A stretch of DNA of 64,000 nucleotides from SHVZ01 sp041906305 (GCA_041906305.1 JAYRJL010000001.1:1426001-1490000); one strand, 5' to 3'; shown: positions 17,248 to 26,506, numbered from the stretch's first letter. The notes: a model not told the origin generated them from the sequence alone. Program-made: numbers and translations.

Positions 17248-19314
17248 GGTCGCGACGCCGAGCGCTCGCGCCTTGTCGGCCTTGGAGCCGGCGTCTGCTC
17301 CCACGATAAGGTAGTCCGTCTTCTTCGAGACCGATCCCGCGACTTTGGCACCCAACGCTTCGGCGCGGGCCTTGGCTTCGTTCCGAGTCATTTTCTCCAG
17401 CGTGCCGGTGAAGACGACGGTCTTGTCGGCAATCGGCGAGCCGCTCGCCGACGGCGCGACGAAGGTCTCGGTCGTGACCTCCTTCACGAGATCGCGGATG
17501 ACGTCGCGATTGTGCTCCTCGGCGAAGAAGGCGACGAGATCCTCCGCGACCGAGGGGCCGATCTGGTCGATCGAGGTCAGTGTCACATAGGCTTCGGACG
17601 CTGGATCGCTGGCGGCGATCATCGCCGTCGTCCAGTTCTCCAGCGTGCCGTAGTTCTTGGCGAGAAGCTTCGCCGTGGCCTGGCCGACCTGGCGGATGCC
17701 GAGCGCGAAGATGAAGCGGTCGAGCGGGATCGTGCGGCGTGCTTGGATCGCGGCCAGAAGGTTCTGGATCGATTTCTCCTTCCAGCCTTCGCGGTCCTTC
17801 AGGTCGTCGGCCTTCAGGCGGAAGAGGTCGGCCGGGGTCTTTACCAGGCCGTCCTTGAAGAACTCGACGATGCTCTTCTCGCCGAGCCCTTCGATGTCGA
17901 ACGCATCCCGGCTCACGAAGAGGCGCAGCCTCTCCGTCGCCTGCGCAGGGCAGACGAGCCCGCCGGTGCACCGGCGAACGACCTCTCCTTCGCCGCGCAC
18001 CGCGGCGCTGCCGCATTCGGGGCAGGTGTCCGGGAAGACGTAGGGCTTCGAACCCTTGGGCCGCTCGTCGAGGACCACCGAGACGACCTGGGGGATCACG
18101 TCGCCGGCGCGCTGGATGACGACGGTGTCGCCGACCCGCACGTCCTTCCGCTGGATCTCGTCCTCGTTGTGAAGCGTGGCGCGCGCGACCAGGACGCCGC
18201 CGACGTTCACCGGCTTGAGGTAGGCGACCGGCGTCAGGGCGCCGGTGCGCCCGACCTGGATCTCGATGCTTTCGAGCCGGGTCCGCGCCTGCTCGGCCGG
18301 AAACTTGTGCGCGATCGCCCAGCGCGGCGTCCTGCCGACGAAGCCGAGGCGCGCCTGGAGGTCGACCGCGTCGATCTTGTAGACGACGCCGTCGATGTCG
18401 TAGGCGAGGTCGGCGCGCTGCTCGGCGATCTCCGCATAGCGCTTGAGCGCGCCGCCGATGCCGGTGACCCGCTTCGCCAGCGGATTGACCTTGAAGCCCC
18501 AGGCCTTGAGCTGCTCGTAGAACGCCCACTGGCTTTCCGGCTCTTCCGTCGTTGCGCCCCAGGCGTAGGCGAAGAAGCGGAGCGGGCGGCTTCGGGTGAT
18601 CTCCGGATCGAGCTGGCGGACGCTGCCGGCCGCCGCGTTGCGCGGGTTGGCGAATTGACGGCGGCGGTTCTTGGTCTGCTTCTCCGGCGGCAGCGCCTGG
18701 AATTCCGCTTCGAGCGTCTCGTTGAGCTTCAGGAACTCGGGCTTGGTCATGTAGACTTCGCCTCGGATCTCGATCCGCTCCGGCGCCTTGCCCTTGAGCT
18801 TGTGCGGCACCTCGTCGATGGTCCGCACGTTCTGCGTCACGTCCTCGCCGACCGCGCCGTCGCCGCGGGTCGCGGCCTTGACCAGCATGCCCTTCTCGTA
18901 GGTGAGCGCACAGGAAAGCCCGTCGATCTTCGGCTCGGCGACGAGCTCGATCGTGTCGCGTTCCACCCGCGCCACGTCCTCCGGCCGGACGAAGAAATTG
19001 CGGACCGACTGGGAGAAGCGCTCGACGTCGTCCTGATCGAAGGCGTTGTCGAGCGACAGCATCGGCTTGCCATGCGCGACCTTGGCGAAGGCGCCTGCCG
19101 GCGCCGGGGCCACGGGCCGCGCCTCGGCCAGCGCGGGGAACCGCACCTCGATCGCCTCGAGGCGCCGGCGCAGCGCGTCGTATTCGGCGTCGGTGATCTC
19201 CGGCGCGTCCTTGACGTGATAGGCCTCGTCGGCGCGGGCGAGTTCCGCGCGCAGCCTTTCCAGCTCGTTCTTCGCCTGGGCCTCGGTCAACTTCTCGACC
19301 GCGGCCGCCTTCAT
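17212..19314 (-). CDS. ligA: NAD-dependent DNA ligase LigA
   Basis: A 700-residue DNA ligase that seals nicks during replication using NAD+. The adenylated Lys is K129 in AEPKIDGLS. Then come the NTase motifs (ATRGDG, NPRNAAAGS), the OB fold, a four-Cys zinc finger (CPECG ... RRCTGGLVCPAQ), HhH repeats and a C-terminal BRCT domain (SPIADKTVVFTGTL to the end). Full family length. The start ATG at 19314 overlaps the recN stop as ATGA (19311-19314), so recN and ligA form one coupled unit. The end overlaps the SulP gene by 36 bases tail to tail. Confidence 0.98.
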   Translation of the reverse strand: MKAAAVEKLTEAQAKNELERLRAELARADEAYHVKDAPEITDAEYDALRRRLEAIEVRFPALAEARPVAPAPAGAFAKVAHGKPMLSLDNAFDQDDVERFSQSVRNFFVRPEDVARVERDTIELVAEPKIDGLSCALTYEKGMLVKAATRGDGAVGEDVTQNVRTIDEVPHKLKGKAPERIEIRGEVYMTKPEFLKLNETLEAEFQALPPEKQTKNRRRQFANPRNAAAGSVRQLDPEITRSRPLRFFAYAWGATTEEPESQWAFYEQLKAWGFKVNPLAKRVTGIGGALKRYAEIAEQRADLAYDIDGVVYKIDAVDLQARLGFVGRTPRWAIAHKFPAEQARTRLESIEIQVGRTGALTPVAYLKPVNVGGVLVARATLHNEDEIQRKDVRVGDTVVIQRAGDVIPQVVSVVLDERPKGSKPYVFPDTCPECGSAAVRGEGEVVRRCTGGLVCPAQATERLRLFVSRDAFDIEGLGEKSIVEFFKDGLVKTPADLFRLKADDLKDREGWKEKSIQNLLAAIQARRTIPLDRFIFALGIRQVGQATAKLLAKNYGTLENWTTAMIAASDPASEAYVTLTSIDQIGPSVAEDLVAFFAEEHNRDVIRDLVKEVTTETFVAPSASGSPIADKTVVFTGTLEKMTRNEAKARAEALGAKVAGSVSKKTDYLIVGADAGSKADKARALGVATLTEDEWLELIG

Positions 19315-20981
19315 GCGCCGGCGCCCTCGATCAGCGCGTCCGCGGCGGCGCGGGCCGCATCGGTGACCTTCTCGCCGGCGAGCATGCGGGCGATTTCCTC
19401 GCGCCGCTGCGGTTCGGTCAGGACCTCGACCCTGGTCGTCGGCACCGTGCCCTTGGGCGTCTTGGAGACGCGCCAGTGATGGTCGCCGCGCGCCGCCACC
19501 TGCGGCGAATGGGTGACGACGAGCACCTGCATGTCCCGCGAAAGGCGCTTGAGGCGATCTCCCACCGCGGCCGCGACCGCGCCGCCCACACCGGCATCGA
19601 CCTCGTCGAAGACCAGCGTCGCTGCCGGCTGGCTCTCGGCGAGCACCACCTTGAGAGCGAGGGTGAAGCGGGCGAGCTCGCCGCCCGAGGCGATCTTGGC
19701 GATCGGGCCCGGTTGCGAGCCGGGGTTGGTCGCGACCACGAACTGGATGCGGTCCTGTCCGTGGACGCCCCACTCGCTTTCGGGCAACGGTTCGATCTTC
19801 GTCTCGAACTTGGCGCGGTCGAGCTTCAGCGGCGCGAGCTCGGCGGCCACGCGCTTGTCGAGCTTCTTGCCTGCCTTCGCCCGCGCGCGCGACAGCTCGT
19901 CGGCACGCGCCGCATAGGCCTTTCGCGTCCACTCGACCGACTTCGCCAGGTCTCCGATCCGGCTTTCCGCCGAGCGGAGGGCGTCGAGGCGGGTCTCGAG
20001 ATCGGTCTTGAGCTCGGCCAGCGCGTCGACGGCGACGGCATGCTTGCGGGCGACGTCGCGCAGTTCGTGCAGGCGGTCGTCGGTCTCTTCCAGCTTCCGC
20101 GGATCGAGATCGAGCGCGCTGCCGACCGACGAGAGCGCCCGCGCCGCCTCCGACAGCTCGGCCGCTGCCCGGTCGAGCCCGGCCAGCGCCGGATCGAGAC
20201 GGCTTCCGGCCTGGTCCTGGACGCGGGCGAGCGCCCGCAGCGCCTGGCCGATGGCACGTTCGGCACCGCGCTCCCCGATGAGGTCGGTCAGCGCCGCGTT
20301 GATGGTCTCGACCAGGCGTCCCGCATTGGCGAGGAGGGTGCGCTCCTCGGCCAGCGCCGACTCCTCGCCGGGCTTGGGGTCGAGCTTCTGCAGTTCCTCG
20401 ACCGAGGCGGCGAGGAACCCTTCCTCGCTCCGCGCCCGCGCCGCGTCGGCTTCGGCCAAGGCGAGAGCGTCGACCGCCTCGCGCCAAGCGGCATGCGCCT
20501 CGGAGACCTGCTTCACGTCGCGCGCATGGCCGCCGAAGGCGTCCAGCATCTCGCGATGGGTCTGGGGATCGAGCAGGCCGCGCTGGTCGAACTGGCCGTG
20601 AATCTCGACCAGCCCGTCGCCGATGCGCCGAAGCAAGCCGACCGACACCGATTGGTCGTTCACGAAGGCGCGGCTCTTCCCATCGGCGGAGACGGTGCGC
20701 CGAAGGACGAGCGGCAGCTCGGCCGGGAGTCCGGCTTCGGTGAGCAGGCCGAGCGCCGGATGGCCGTCGGCGATCTCGAAGGCGGCGCTGACCGTCGCCT
20801 GCTGCGAGCCGGCGCGCACCAGCCCATTCTCGGATCGTGCGCCGAGGGCGAGCCCGAGCGCATCGAGCAGGATCGACTTGCCGGCGCCGGTCTCTCCCGT
20901 GAGCGCGTGCAGACCCTCTCCGACCTCGATCTCGAGGCGGTCGATCAGGACGACGTCGCGGATGTCGAGCCGGGTCAGCAT
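19311..20981 (-). CDS. recN: DNA repair protein RecN
   Basis: A 556-residue SMC-like ATPase for double-strand-break repair. Walker A is GETGAGKS (29-36), after MLTRLDIRDVVLIDRLEIEV. A long charged coiled coil (about 160-370) follows, then the C-terminal ATPase half with the ABC signature SGGELARF, Walker B (TLVFDEVDAGVGG) and VLVVTHSPQVAA. The start is the ATG at 20981 at the conserved N-terminus; the open frame reaches 21020 but those residues are unlike RecN. Its end overlaps ligA by 4 bases. A divergent small gene lies upstream, about 90 bases away. Confidence 0.97.
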   Translation of the reverse strand: MLTRLDIRDVVLIDRLEIEVGEGLHALTGETGAGKSILLDALGLALGARSENGLVRAGSQQATVSAAFEIADGHPALGLLTEAGLPAELPLVLRRTVSADGKSRAFVNDQSVSVGLLRRIGDGLVEIHGQFDQRGLLDPQTHREMLDAFGGHARDVKQVSEAHAAWREAVDALALAEADAARARSEEGFLAASVEELQKLDPKPGEESALAEERTLLANAGRLVETINAALTDLIGERGAERAIGQALRALARVQDQAGSRLDPALAGLDRAAAELSEAARALSSVGSALDLDPRKLEETDDRLHELRDVARKHAVAVDALAELKTDLETRLDALRSAESRIGDLAKSVEWTRKAYAARADELSRARAKAGKKLDKRVAAELAPLKLDRAKFETKIEPLPESEWGVHGQDRIQFVVATNPGSQPGPIAKIASGGELARFTLALKVVLAESQPAATLVFDEVDAGVGGAVAAAVGDRLKRLSRDMQVLVVTHSPQVAARGDHHWRVSKTPKGTVPTTRVEVLTEPQRREEIARMLAGEKVTDAARAAADALIEGAGA

Positions 20982-21072
20982 CGCCGGGCGGAGGGTGCCA
21001 AAGGTGTCGCCGGGTGGCAATCGCGCATAAGGTCTGTAGAGTCAGGGTGATTCGGCGACTGCGGGGGCGCGC

Positions 21073-21408
21073 ATGGGCATTCTTGGAATCCTGAAGGCGC
21101 TCGGTGCCGCCGCGATGGCTGTCGGCATCTTCTACGTCGGCGGCATGGCGAGCCTCGAGGCGCTTGGCCATCTCGGGCAGTTCGACTGGGCGATCAAGAC
21201 CGCGACGTTCTGGACCGGAGGCGTCGTACTCGCCTTCGTGCTCGCGGAGATGACGCGGCGGATCATCATGGACATCGCAGCCTTCCTCGAGGAGGAGGCG
21301 GCGGAGCCCAAGCCCAAGTTCGAGGTCGACGAGGAGCACGACGACCCCCCGCCGAAGGCCGGGGCCAGGACGGCGGCGCCGGCCAAGCCGGTTCCTCTGA
21401 AAAAGTAG
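21073..21408 (+). CDS. Hypothetical two-helix membrane protein with acidic and Pro/Ala tail
   Basis: A 111-residue protein I do not recognise. Two hydrophobic helices (about 8-28 and 43-62) are joined by a short loop (GHLGQFDWAIKTATFW); then come an amphipathic/acidic stretch (FLEEEAAEPKPKFEVDEEHDD) and a Pro/Ala/Lys tail. The topology suggests an inner-membrane protein with its tail in the cytoplasm. It is the only plus-strand gene in the 17-44 kb envelope/division block, sitting between bamD and recN, where many alphaproteobacteria have none. The ATG at 21073 is preceded by a G-rich stretch (GCGGGGGCGCGC). Confidence 0.65.
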   Translation: MGILGILKALGAAAMAVGIFYVGGMASLEALGHLGQFDWAIKTATFWTGGVVLAFVLAEMTRRIIMDIAAFLEEEAAEPKPKFEVDEEHDDPPPKAGARTAAPAKPVPLKK

Positions 21409-21411
21409 GGT

Positions 21412-22212
21412 CTAGAAGAGCGAGCCGAAGGTCCGGCCGAACCAGCCGGGCTTGCTGCCGTCGGGGGCCAGGCCCTTGCCTTCGAGCAGCGTGTAGGCAT
21501 CGCGGTACCAGTCGCTGCCGGGATAATTGTATCCAAGCACGGCGGCGGCCTGCTGCGCCTCCTCGCGGACGCCGAGCGACAGATAGGCTTCGGTCAGGCG
21601 CAGCAGCGCTTCCGGTACCTGCTCGGTGGTCTGGTAGTTCTCGATCACGCGCTTGAAGCGGTTGATCGCCGCGACCGGCTGGCCGAGGCGGAGATAGTAG
21701 CGGCCGATCTCCATCTCCTTGCCGGCGAGGTGATTGCGGGTCAGGTCGATCTTGAGCCGGGCATCGCGCGCATAGCGCGAGTCGGGATAGCGGCGGACCA
21801 CCTCGTCGAGCGCCTTCAGCGCCCGGTCGGTGATCTCCTGGTCGCGGCCGACGTCGGCGATCTGCTCGTAGTAGCTGAGGCCCTTGAGATAGTAGGCGTA
21901 GGGCGCGTCCCGGTTGCTGGGGTGCAGCTCGATGAACTGGTCGAGCGTCCCGATCGCGTCGTCGTACTTGTTCGCCTGGTAGAACGAGAACCCGGCCATC
22001 AGCTGGGCCTTGGTCGCCCAGGCGGAGTAGGGATGCTGGCGTTCGACTTCCTCGAACTGCCGGGCCGCCTTGAGGTAGAGCCGTTCCTCGAGCGTGTTCA
22101 TCGCCTCGTTGTAGAGGTCCTCGACGGGCTTCTCGACGTAGGGCTCGGGCTTCTCGCCGCAGGCGGCAAGCGCCAGCGCGGCGGCGACGAGGGCGATTCG
22201 GAGGCGAAGCAT
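21412..22212 (-). CDS. bamD: Outer membrane protein assembly factor BamD
   Basis: A 266-residue lipoprotein of the beta-barrel assembly (Bam) complex. A signal peptide ends in the lipobox LAAC with C18 as the lipidated residue; TPR-like helices follow (VEDLYNEAMNTLEERLYLKAA, YAYYLKGLSYYEQIAD, ARDARLKIDLTRNHLAGKE, and so on). The phrase NHLAGKEMEIGRYYL is conserved across BamD/ComL. Bam complex members cap and hand off barrels at the outer membrane. It lies just downstream of lpxC on the same strand with about 40 bases between, a usual alphaproteobacterial arrangement, so both genes serve outer-membrane building. Confidence 0.95.
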   Translation of the reverse strand: MLRLRIALVAAALALAACGEKPEPYVEKPVEDLYNEAMNTLEERLYLKAARQFEEVERQHPYSAWATKAQLMAGFSFYQANKYDDAIGTLDQFIELHPSNRDAPYAYYLKGLSYYEQIADVGRDQEITDRALKALDEVVRRYPDSRYARDARLKIDLTRNHLAGKEMEIGRYYLRLGQPVAAINRFKRVIENYQTTEQVPEALLRLTEAYLSLGVREEAQQAAAVLGYNYPGSDWYRDAYTLLEGKGLAPDGSKPGWFGRTFGSLF

Positions 22213-22254
22213 GGCGCCTATATACCGGCGCCGGCAGCCGCTGTCAGCACTGCC

Positions 22255-23247
22255 TCAGGCGGTCGCGGCGAAGCGCCCGTCTCCGGCCGTGGCAGCGGCG
22301 GGCAGCTCGACCCAGCGCCACGCCGTGGGATCGGCGAAAAGCTCGACTAGGGCTGCATGGTGCAGGTGATGGCCCGAGCGATGGCCGTGGAACCGGCCGA
22401 GCAGCGGACCACCCGCGAGATAGAGATCGCCGACCGCATCCAGCATCTTGTGACGCACGAACTCGTCGTCGTACCGCAGCCCGCCCTCGTTCATCACGCC
22501 GTCGGCGGAGACGACGACCGCGTTGTCGAGCGAGCCGCCGCGGGCGAGGCCGGCGGCGCGAAGCTGGTCGACCTCGTGCAGGAAGCCGAAGGTGCGGGCG
22601 CGGGCGATCTCGGACTTGAAGGTGCCGTTGGCGAGTCGCACTTCCGCCTGCTGGCGGCGGATCACCGGGCTGTTGAAATCGATGTCGAAGCTGATCGTGG
22701 TCGAAGACGAAGGGGCGAGACGCACGAAGCAATCGCCCTTGCCGACCTCGATCTCCTTGAGGATCTTGAGCCCGCGACGCGGCGCCTGCTGCTCGACGAC
22801 GCCGGCGCATTCGATCAGGAACATGAAGGGCGCGGAGCTGCCGTCCATGATCGGGACTTCGGCGCCTTCGATCTCGATCAGCGCGTTGTCGATGTCGGAT
22901 CCGGCGAGCGCGGCCATCAGATGCTCGATGGTGCCGACCGAGGGGCCGCCAGGAAGACCGATGCGCGTGCAGAGGCGCGTATCGATGACGTTGCGCCACG
23001 AAGCCTGGATGTCGATACCGCCGCCGGCGCGGTCGACGCGGCGGAACACGATGCCGGTGTTGGGCTCGGCCGGCCTCAGCGTCATCTCGACATGCGCACC
23101 CGAGTGCAGGCCAATGCCGGCGCAGCGGATGGGAGTCTTGAGCGTGCGCTGCAGCATGACTTCGCTGCGGCCGGTCGCCCGCCTGACGGCGGCGAGTCCG
23201 GGCGCCAAGTCGAGCTTCGGCCGGGGATCATGGAGAGCGGTGGTCAT
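22255..23247 (-). CDS. lpxC: UDP-3-O-acyl-N-acetylglucosamine deacetylase LpxC
   Basis: The zinc deacetylase for the committed step of lipid A synthesis. Catalytic residues, numbered from the 23247 start: E108 and H109 in TIEHLMAAL, H266 and D270 in RHKMLDAVGD, and H293 in RSGHHL. Length is 330 residues. The ATG at 23247 adds about 30 residues before the usual N-terminus (MLQRTLKTPIRCAGIGLHSG), which would start at 23157; the upstream ATG has a weak GAGACGG site and the downstream one has none, so I prefer 23247 but the start is not settled. It is separated from ftsZ by a terminator, so it needs its own promoter. Confidence 0.95.
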   Translation of the reverse strand: MTTALHDPRPKLDLAPGLAAVRRATGRSEVMLQRTLKTPIRCAGIGLHSGAHVEMTLRPAEPNTGIVFRRVDRAGGGIDIQASWRNVIDTRLCTRIGLPGGPSVGTIEHLMAALAGSDIDNALIEIEGAEVPIMDGSSAPFMFLIECAGVVEQQAPRRGLKILKEIEVGKGDCFVRLAPSSSTTISFDIDFNSPVIRRQQAEVRLANGTFKSEIARARTFGFLHEVDQLRAAGLARGGSLDNAVVVSADGVMNEGGLRYDDEFVRHKMLDAVGDLYLAGGPLLGRFHGHRSGHHLHHAALVELFADPTAWRWVELPAAATAGDGRFAATA

Positions 23248-23293
23248 TACCGTCTCACTTAGACCTTCTCCGCCAGGGTGTCATATCACCTTT

Positions 23294-23323
23294 TATTACC
23301 GAGTGTTACGGCTGAAATCGCAA
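23294..23323 (-). promoter_or_regulatory. Candidate lpxC promoter
   Basis: The stretch between the ftsZ terminator and lpxC is AT-rich compared with its surroundings. On the minus strand a TTGCGA (23323 to 23318) is followed after 18-19 bases by GTAATA/TAATAA (near 23299 to 23293). Spacing is long and the match modest. The argument for a promoter here is that lpxC follows a terminator and is otherwise without one. Confidence 0.3.
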
Positions 23324-23355
23324 AAACATATGAAAGATCAGTGGCTTATAAAGTG

Positions 23356-23390
23356 AAAAGATCCCCGTCCGCAAGTGGCGGACGGGGACA
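23356..23390 (-). terminator. Rho-independent terminator of the ftsZ transcript
   Basis: An 11-base-pair perfect stem, TCCCCGTCCGC (23362-23372) with GCGGACGGGGA (23378-23388), and a 5-base loop. On the minus strand it lies 22 bases after the ftsZ stop and is followed by TCTTTTC. It should end transcripts from the murein/division cluster and isolate lpxC. Confidence 0.85.
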
Positions 23391-23410
23391 GGAACGGAAG
23401 CTAGGAAGAC

Positions 23411-25156
23411 TCAGTTCGCCTGGCGGCGGAGGAACGCCGGAATTTCCAGGAGATCGTCGTCATGAGCCGGCTTCAGCCGGTCGGCGGGATCGAGGTTCCC
23501 GAGCTTTGCTTGCTGCGGCTGCGTCCTTGCCGTCTCGCGGGCCGGCATCGCCATCCGCGGGGCCGGGGCGGGCATCGGCGCGGGGGCGGCCGTCTCGGCA
23601 ACCGGGGCCGCTTCGCGGGCCTGGGGCTCGGGCTGGCGCCGGCCGAGGCCGGTCACCCGGGCGAACAGGCTCTCCCGGGGCTTCTCCCGGGCACCGTTGG
23701 CGATCGCCGCAGCCGCGAAGGGATCGGCCGAGACCGGATCCGCCGTGCGGGTGGCCACCGGACGGGCGACCAGAACCGGCTCGCGCAGGGCCGGCGCCGG
23801 CGTGGGAGCCGGCGCGGGCTCGGCCTTGACCTCCAGCTTCGGCTCGACCGTCGCCTCGATCTGAGGCTCGGCGGCCGGCTCAGGGATCGTCAGCTCGAGA
23901 ACCTGCTCGGCGGCCACGGGGGCAGCGACCGGGGCGGGCTCGGAGATGACCGGCTGGGCGACCGGCACTGACTGGGCGACGATCGGTGCCGCCATCGGCT
24001 GGGTCATCGGCATCGCCATCGCCTGCGGGGCGAGCGCGGAGGTGCCATGGACCATCGGTGGCGCGTAGGACGACATGGCGGACGCCATGACGGCGGCAGA
24101 AGGCATCGGCGCCGGGGCGGGACGCGCTGCCGGCTGGGATGCCCGGGCGACGACCGAGAGCTGCGGACGCGGCGGCTTCTGTGCGGCCGCCTCGGAGGCG
24201 ATGCCGGTCGAGACCACCGAGACGCGCATGCGACCGTTCATCGACTCGTCGAAGGTCGAGCCGAAGATGATGTTGGCGTCGGCATCGACTTCCTCGCGGA
24301 TGCGGTTCGCGGCCTCGTCGACCTCGAACAGCGTCATGTCCATGCCGCCGGTGATGTTGATGAGGACGCCCTTGGCGCCCTTCATCGACGAGTCCTCGAG
24401 CAGCGGGTTGGCGATCGCCTTCTCGGCGGCGTCGATGGCGCGCTTCTCGCCCTCGGCTTCGCCGGTGCCCATCATCGCCTTGCCCATCTCGCTCATCACC
24501 GTGCGGATGTCGGCGAAGTCGAGGTTGATGAGGCCGGGCATGACCATCAGGTCGGTGACGCCGCGCACGCCCATGTGGAGCACGTCGTCGGCCATCTTGA
24601 AGGCGTCCGCGAAGGTCGTCTTCTCGTTGGCGATGCGGAAAAGGTTCTGGTTCGGGATGATGATGAGCGTGTCGACGTACTGCGACAGCTCCTCGATCGC
24701 GTTCTCGGCGATCTTCATCCGGTGCTGGCCCTCGAAGTGGAAGGGCTTGGTCACCACGCCGACGGTGAGGATGTCGCGCTCGCGGGCGGCGCGCGCGATC
24801 ACCGGGGCGGCGCCGGAACCGGTGCCGCCGCCCATACCGGCGGCGATGAAGACCATGTTGGAGCCATTGAGGTGCTCCATGATCTCCTCGATCGCCTCTT
24901 CGGCGGCCGCGCGGCCGACGTCGGGCCGGGCGCCGGCGCCGAGGCCCTGGGTCACGCGGTGGCCGAGCTGGATGCGCCGGTCCGCCAGGGTCTGGGCGAG
25001 GGCCTGCGCATCGGTGTTGGCGACGACGAATTCGACGCCTTCGAGGCTCGAGCGGATCATGTTCGAGACCGCGTTGCCGCCGGCTCCGCCGACGCCAACC
25101 ACGGTGATCCGCGGCTTCAGTTCGCTATCCTTGGGTACGCTGATGTTGATCGACAT
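23411..25156 (-). CDS. ftsZ: Cell division GTPase FtsZ, long linker form
   Basis: A tubulin-like GTPase that forms the division ring. The tubulin signature GGGTGSG is at 109-115, and the T7 loop NLDFADI, which completes the next subunit's active site, is at about 211-217. The globular domain ends near residue 320. An Ala/Pro/Val-rich, low-complexity linker of roughly 240 residues follows, then the C-terminal peptide DLLEIPAFLRRQAN, which binds FtsA. At 581 residues it is far longer than the E. coli protein (383), because of the linker; long linkers are known in alphaproteobacteria. A good ribosome site (GGGAGTGGAAG) precedes the start. Separated from ftsA by 81 bases. Confidence 0.98.
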   Translation of the reverse strand: MSINISVPKDSELKPRITVVGVGGAGGNAVSNMIRSSLEGVEFVVANTDAQALAQTLADRRIQLGHRVTQGLGAGARPDVGRAAAEEAIEEIMEHLNGSNMVFIAAGMGGGTGSGAAPVIARAARERDILTVGVVTKPFHFEGQHRMKIAENAIEELSQYVDTLIIIPNQNLFRIANEKTTFADAFKMADDVLHMGVRGVTDLMVMPGLINLDFADIRTVMSEMGKAMMGTGEAEGEKRAIDAAEKAIANPLLEDSSMKGAKGVLINITGGMDMTLFEVDEAANRIREEVDADANIIFGSTFDESMNGRMRVSVVSTGIASEAAAQKPPRPQLSVVARASQPAARPAPAPMPSAAVMASAMSSYAPPMVHGTSALAPQAMAMPMTQPMAAPIVAQSVPVAQPVISEPAPVAAPVAAEQVLELTIPEPAAEPQIEATVEPKLEVKAEPAPAPTPAPALREPVLVARPVATRTADPVSADPFAAAAIANGAREKPRESLFARVTGLGRRQPEPQAREAAPVAETAAPAPMPAPAPRMAMPARETARTQPQQAKLGNLDPADRLKPAHDDDLLEIPAFLRRQAN

Positions 25157-25237
25157 TTGCTTCCACTCCCGTATCGAGTCTTGGGTGCACGACGTGGGAC
25201 GACATGCGGCCTTTGTGATTGAGACTTCCGGGCCGCA

Positions 25238-26506
25238 TCAGAAGTTCTCTTTGAGCCACGAGCCGATCCGGCCGAAGACGCCGGCGGGCACGGGGCGCAT
25301 GAGCGGGGAATGACCGTGCCTGGCGGCATCGGTCGGACCGGCGACGGCGTAGCCGACGAGACCGGTCGATGTTGCGAAGGCGGGGCCGCTCGCGGCCTCG
25401 GGCAAGCCTGAGATCCGCATCGGACGGCCGAGCCGCACCTGCTTGTCGAGGATGAGCCCGGCGAGCTCGCGCACGCCCTGGAGCTGGCTGGCGCCGCCCG
25501 TCAGCACGACGCGCCGGCCGGCGAGCTTGTCGAAGCCCGAGGACTCGAGGCGCGCGCGGACGACCTCGAAGGTCTCCTCCAGGCGCGGCTGGATGATCTG
25601 GTTCAGGAACGACTTGGGCACGTGGTTCGGCGTGCCGCGGCGCTCCTCGCCGACCAGCGGCACGTCGATCAGCTCGCGCTCGTCGATCGCGCCCGAGGTG
25701 GCGCTGCCGTGCAGCGTCTTCAGCCGTTCGGCTTCGGCGAGCGGCGTCGAGAGACCACGGGCGATGTCGGAGGTCACGTGGTTGCCGCCGATCGGCGCCA
25801 CGTCGGTGTGGACGACGGCGCCGTCGAAGAAGACGGCGAGCGAGGTGGTGCCGCCGCCCATGTCGATCAAGGTCACGCCGAGATCCATCTCGTCCTCGAC
25901 CAGGGACGAGAGACCCGAGGCGTAGGGCGAGACGACCAGGTCCTCGATCTCGAGGTGGCATCGCTCGACCACGGTCGAGAGGTTGCGCAGCGCCGAGGCG
26001 GCGGCGGTGACCACGTGCATCGAGGCGCCGAGCCGGTCGCCGAACATGCCGCGCGGATCGCGGATGCCGCGGTTGCCGTCGATGGCGAAGCCGACCGGGA
26101 TAGAGTGCACGAGCTCGCGATCGGCGTGTCCGTTGGTGCGCGGCACCCGGCCCTGGTCGAGCACGCGGCGGACATCGGTCTCGTTGACCTCGTGGCCGGC
26201 GATGGCGACGTCGACGTTGATCGTCTCCGATACCGGCGCGCCGGCCGAGCAGTTGACGATGACCTTGGCGATGGTTTCGCCGGCCATCTTCTCGGCCGAA
26301 TTGACCGCAGCGAGCACCGAGGCCTCGGCATCGTCCATGCCGGTGACCGCGCCCGAGCGCACGCCCTTGGAGACGACGTGGCCGACGCCGATGACGCGGG
26401 GCGACCCGCCGGGCTCGGCGCGCGCGACGACGCAGCACACCTTGCTCGAGCCGATGTCGAGCGCGGCGATGGTGCCGGTGCGGGTCTTGCCGTTGCCTTT
26501 GGCCAT
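25238..26506 (-). CDS. ftsA: Cell division protein FtsA
   Basis: A 422-residue actin-like ATPase that tethers FtsZ to the membrane and recruits late division proteins. The N-terminal phosphate motif (IAALDIGSSKVCCVV) begins at about residue 13. The later motifs TLIDMGGGTTSLAVF and VVLTGGASQLQGV are the actin-fold nucleotide loops. The end, VFGRIGSWLKENF, is the amphipathic membrane-targeting helix typical of FtsA. Starts at ATG 26506, 24 bases after the ftsQ stop. Full length for the family. Confidence 0.97.
   Translation of the reverse strand: MAKGNGKTRTGTIAALDIGSSKVCCVVARAEPGGSPRVIGVGHVVSKGVRSGAVTGMDDAEASVLAAVNSAEKMAGETIAKVIVNCSAGAPVSETINVDVAIAGHEVNETDVRRVLDQGRVPRTNGHADRELVHSIPVGFAIDGNRGIRDPRGMFGDRLGASMHVVTAAASALRNLSTVVERCHLEIEDLVVSPYASGLSSLVEDEMDLGVTLIDMGGGTTSLAVFFDGAVVHTDVAPIGGNHVTSDIARGLSTPLAEAERLKTLHGSATSGAIDERELIDVPLVGEERRGTPNHVPKSFLNQIIQPRLEETFEVVRARLESSGFDKLAGRRVVLTGGASQLQGVRELAGLILDKQVRLGRPMRISGLPEAASGPAFATSTGLVGYAVAGPTDAARHGHSPLMRPVPAGVFGRIGSWLKENF

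Noticed and set aside
17212..21339. A single minus-strand frame of 1375 codons covering ligA and recN
   Set aside because: Only the ligA part is real. The upstream half is out of frame with recN and reads as Arg/Ala/Gly-rich filler; ligA starts at 19314.
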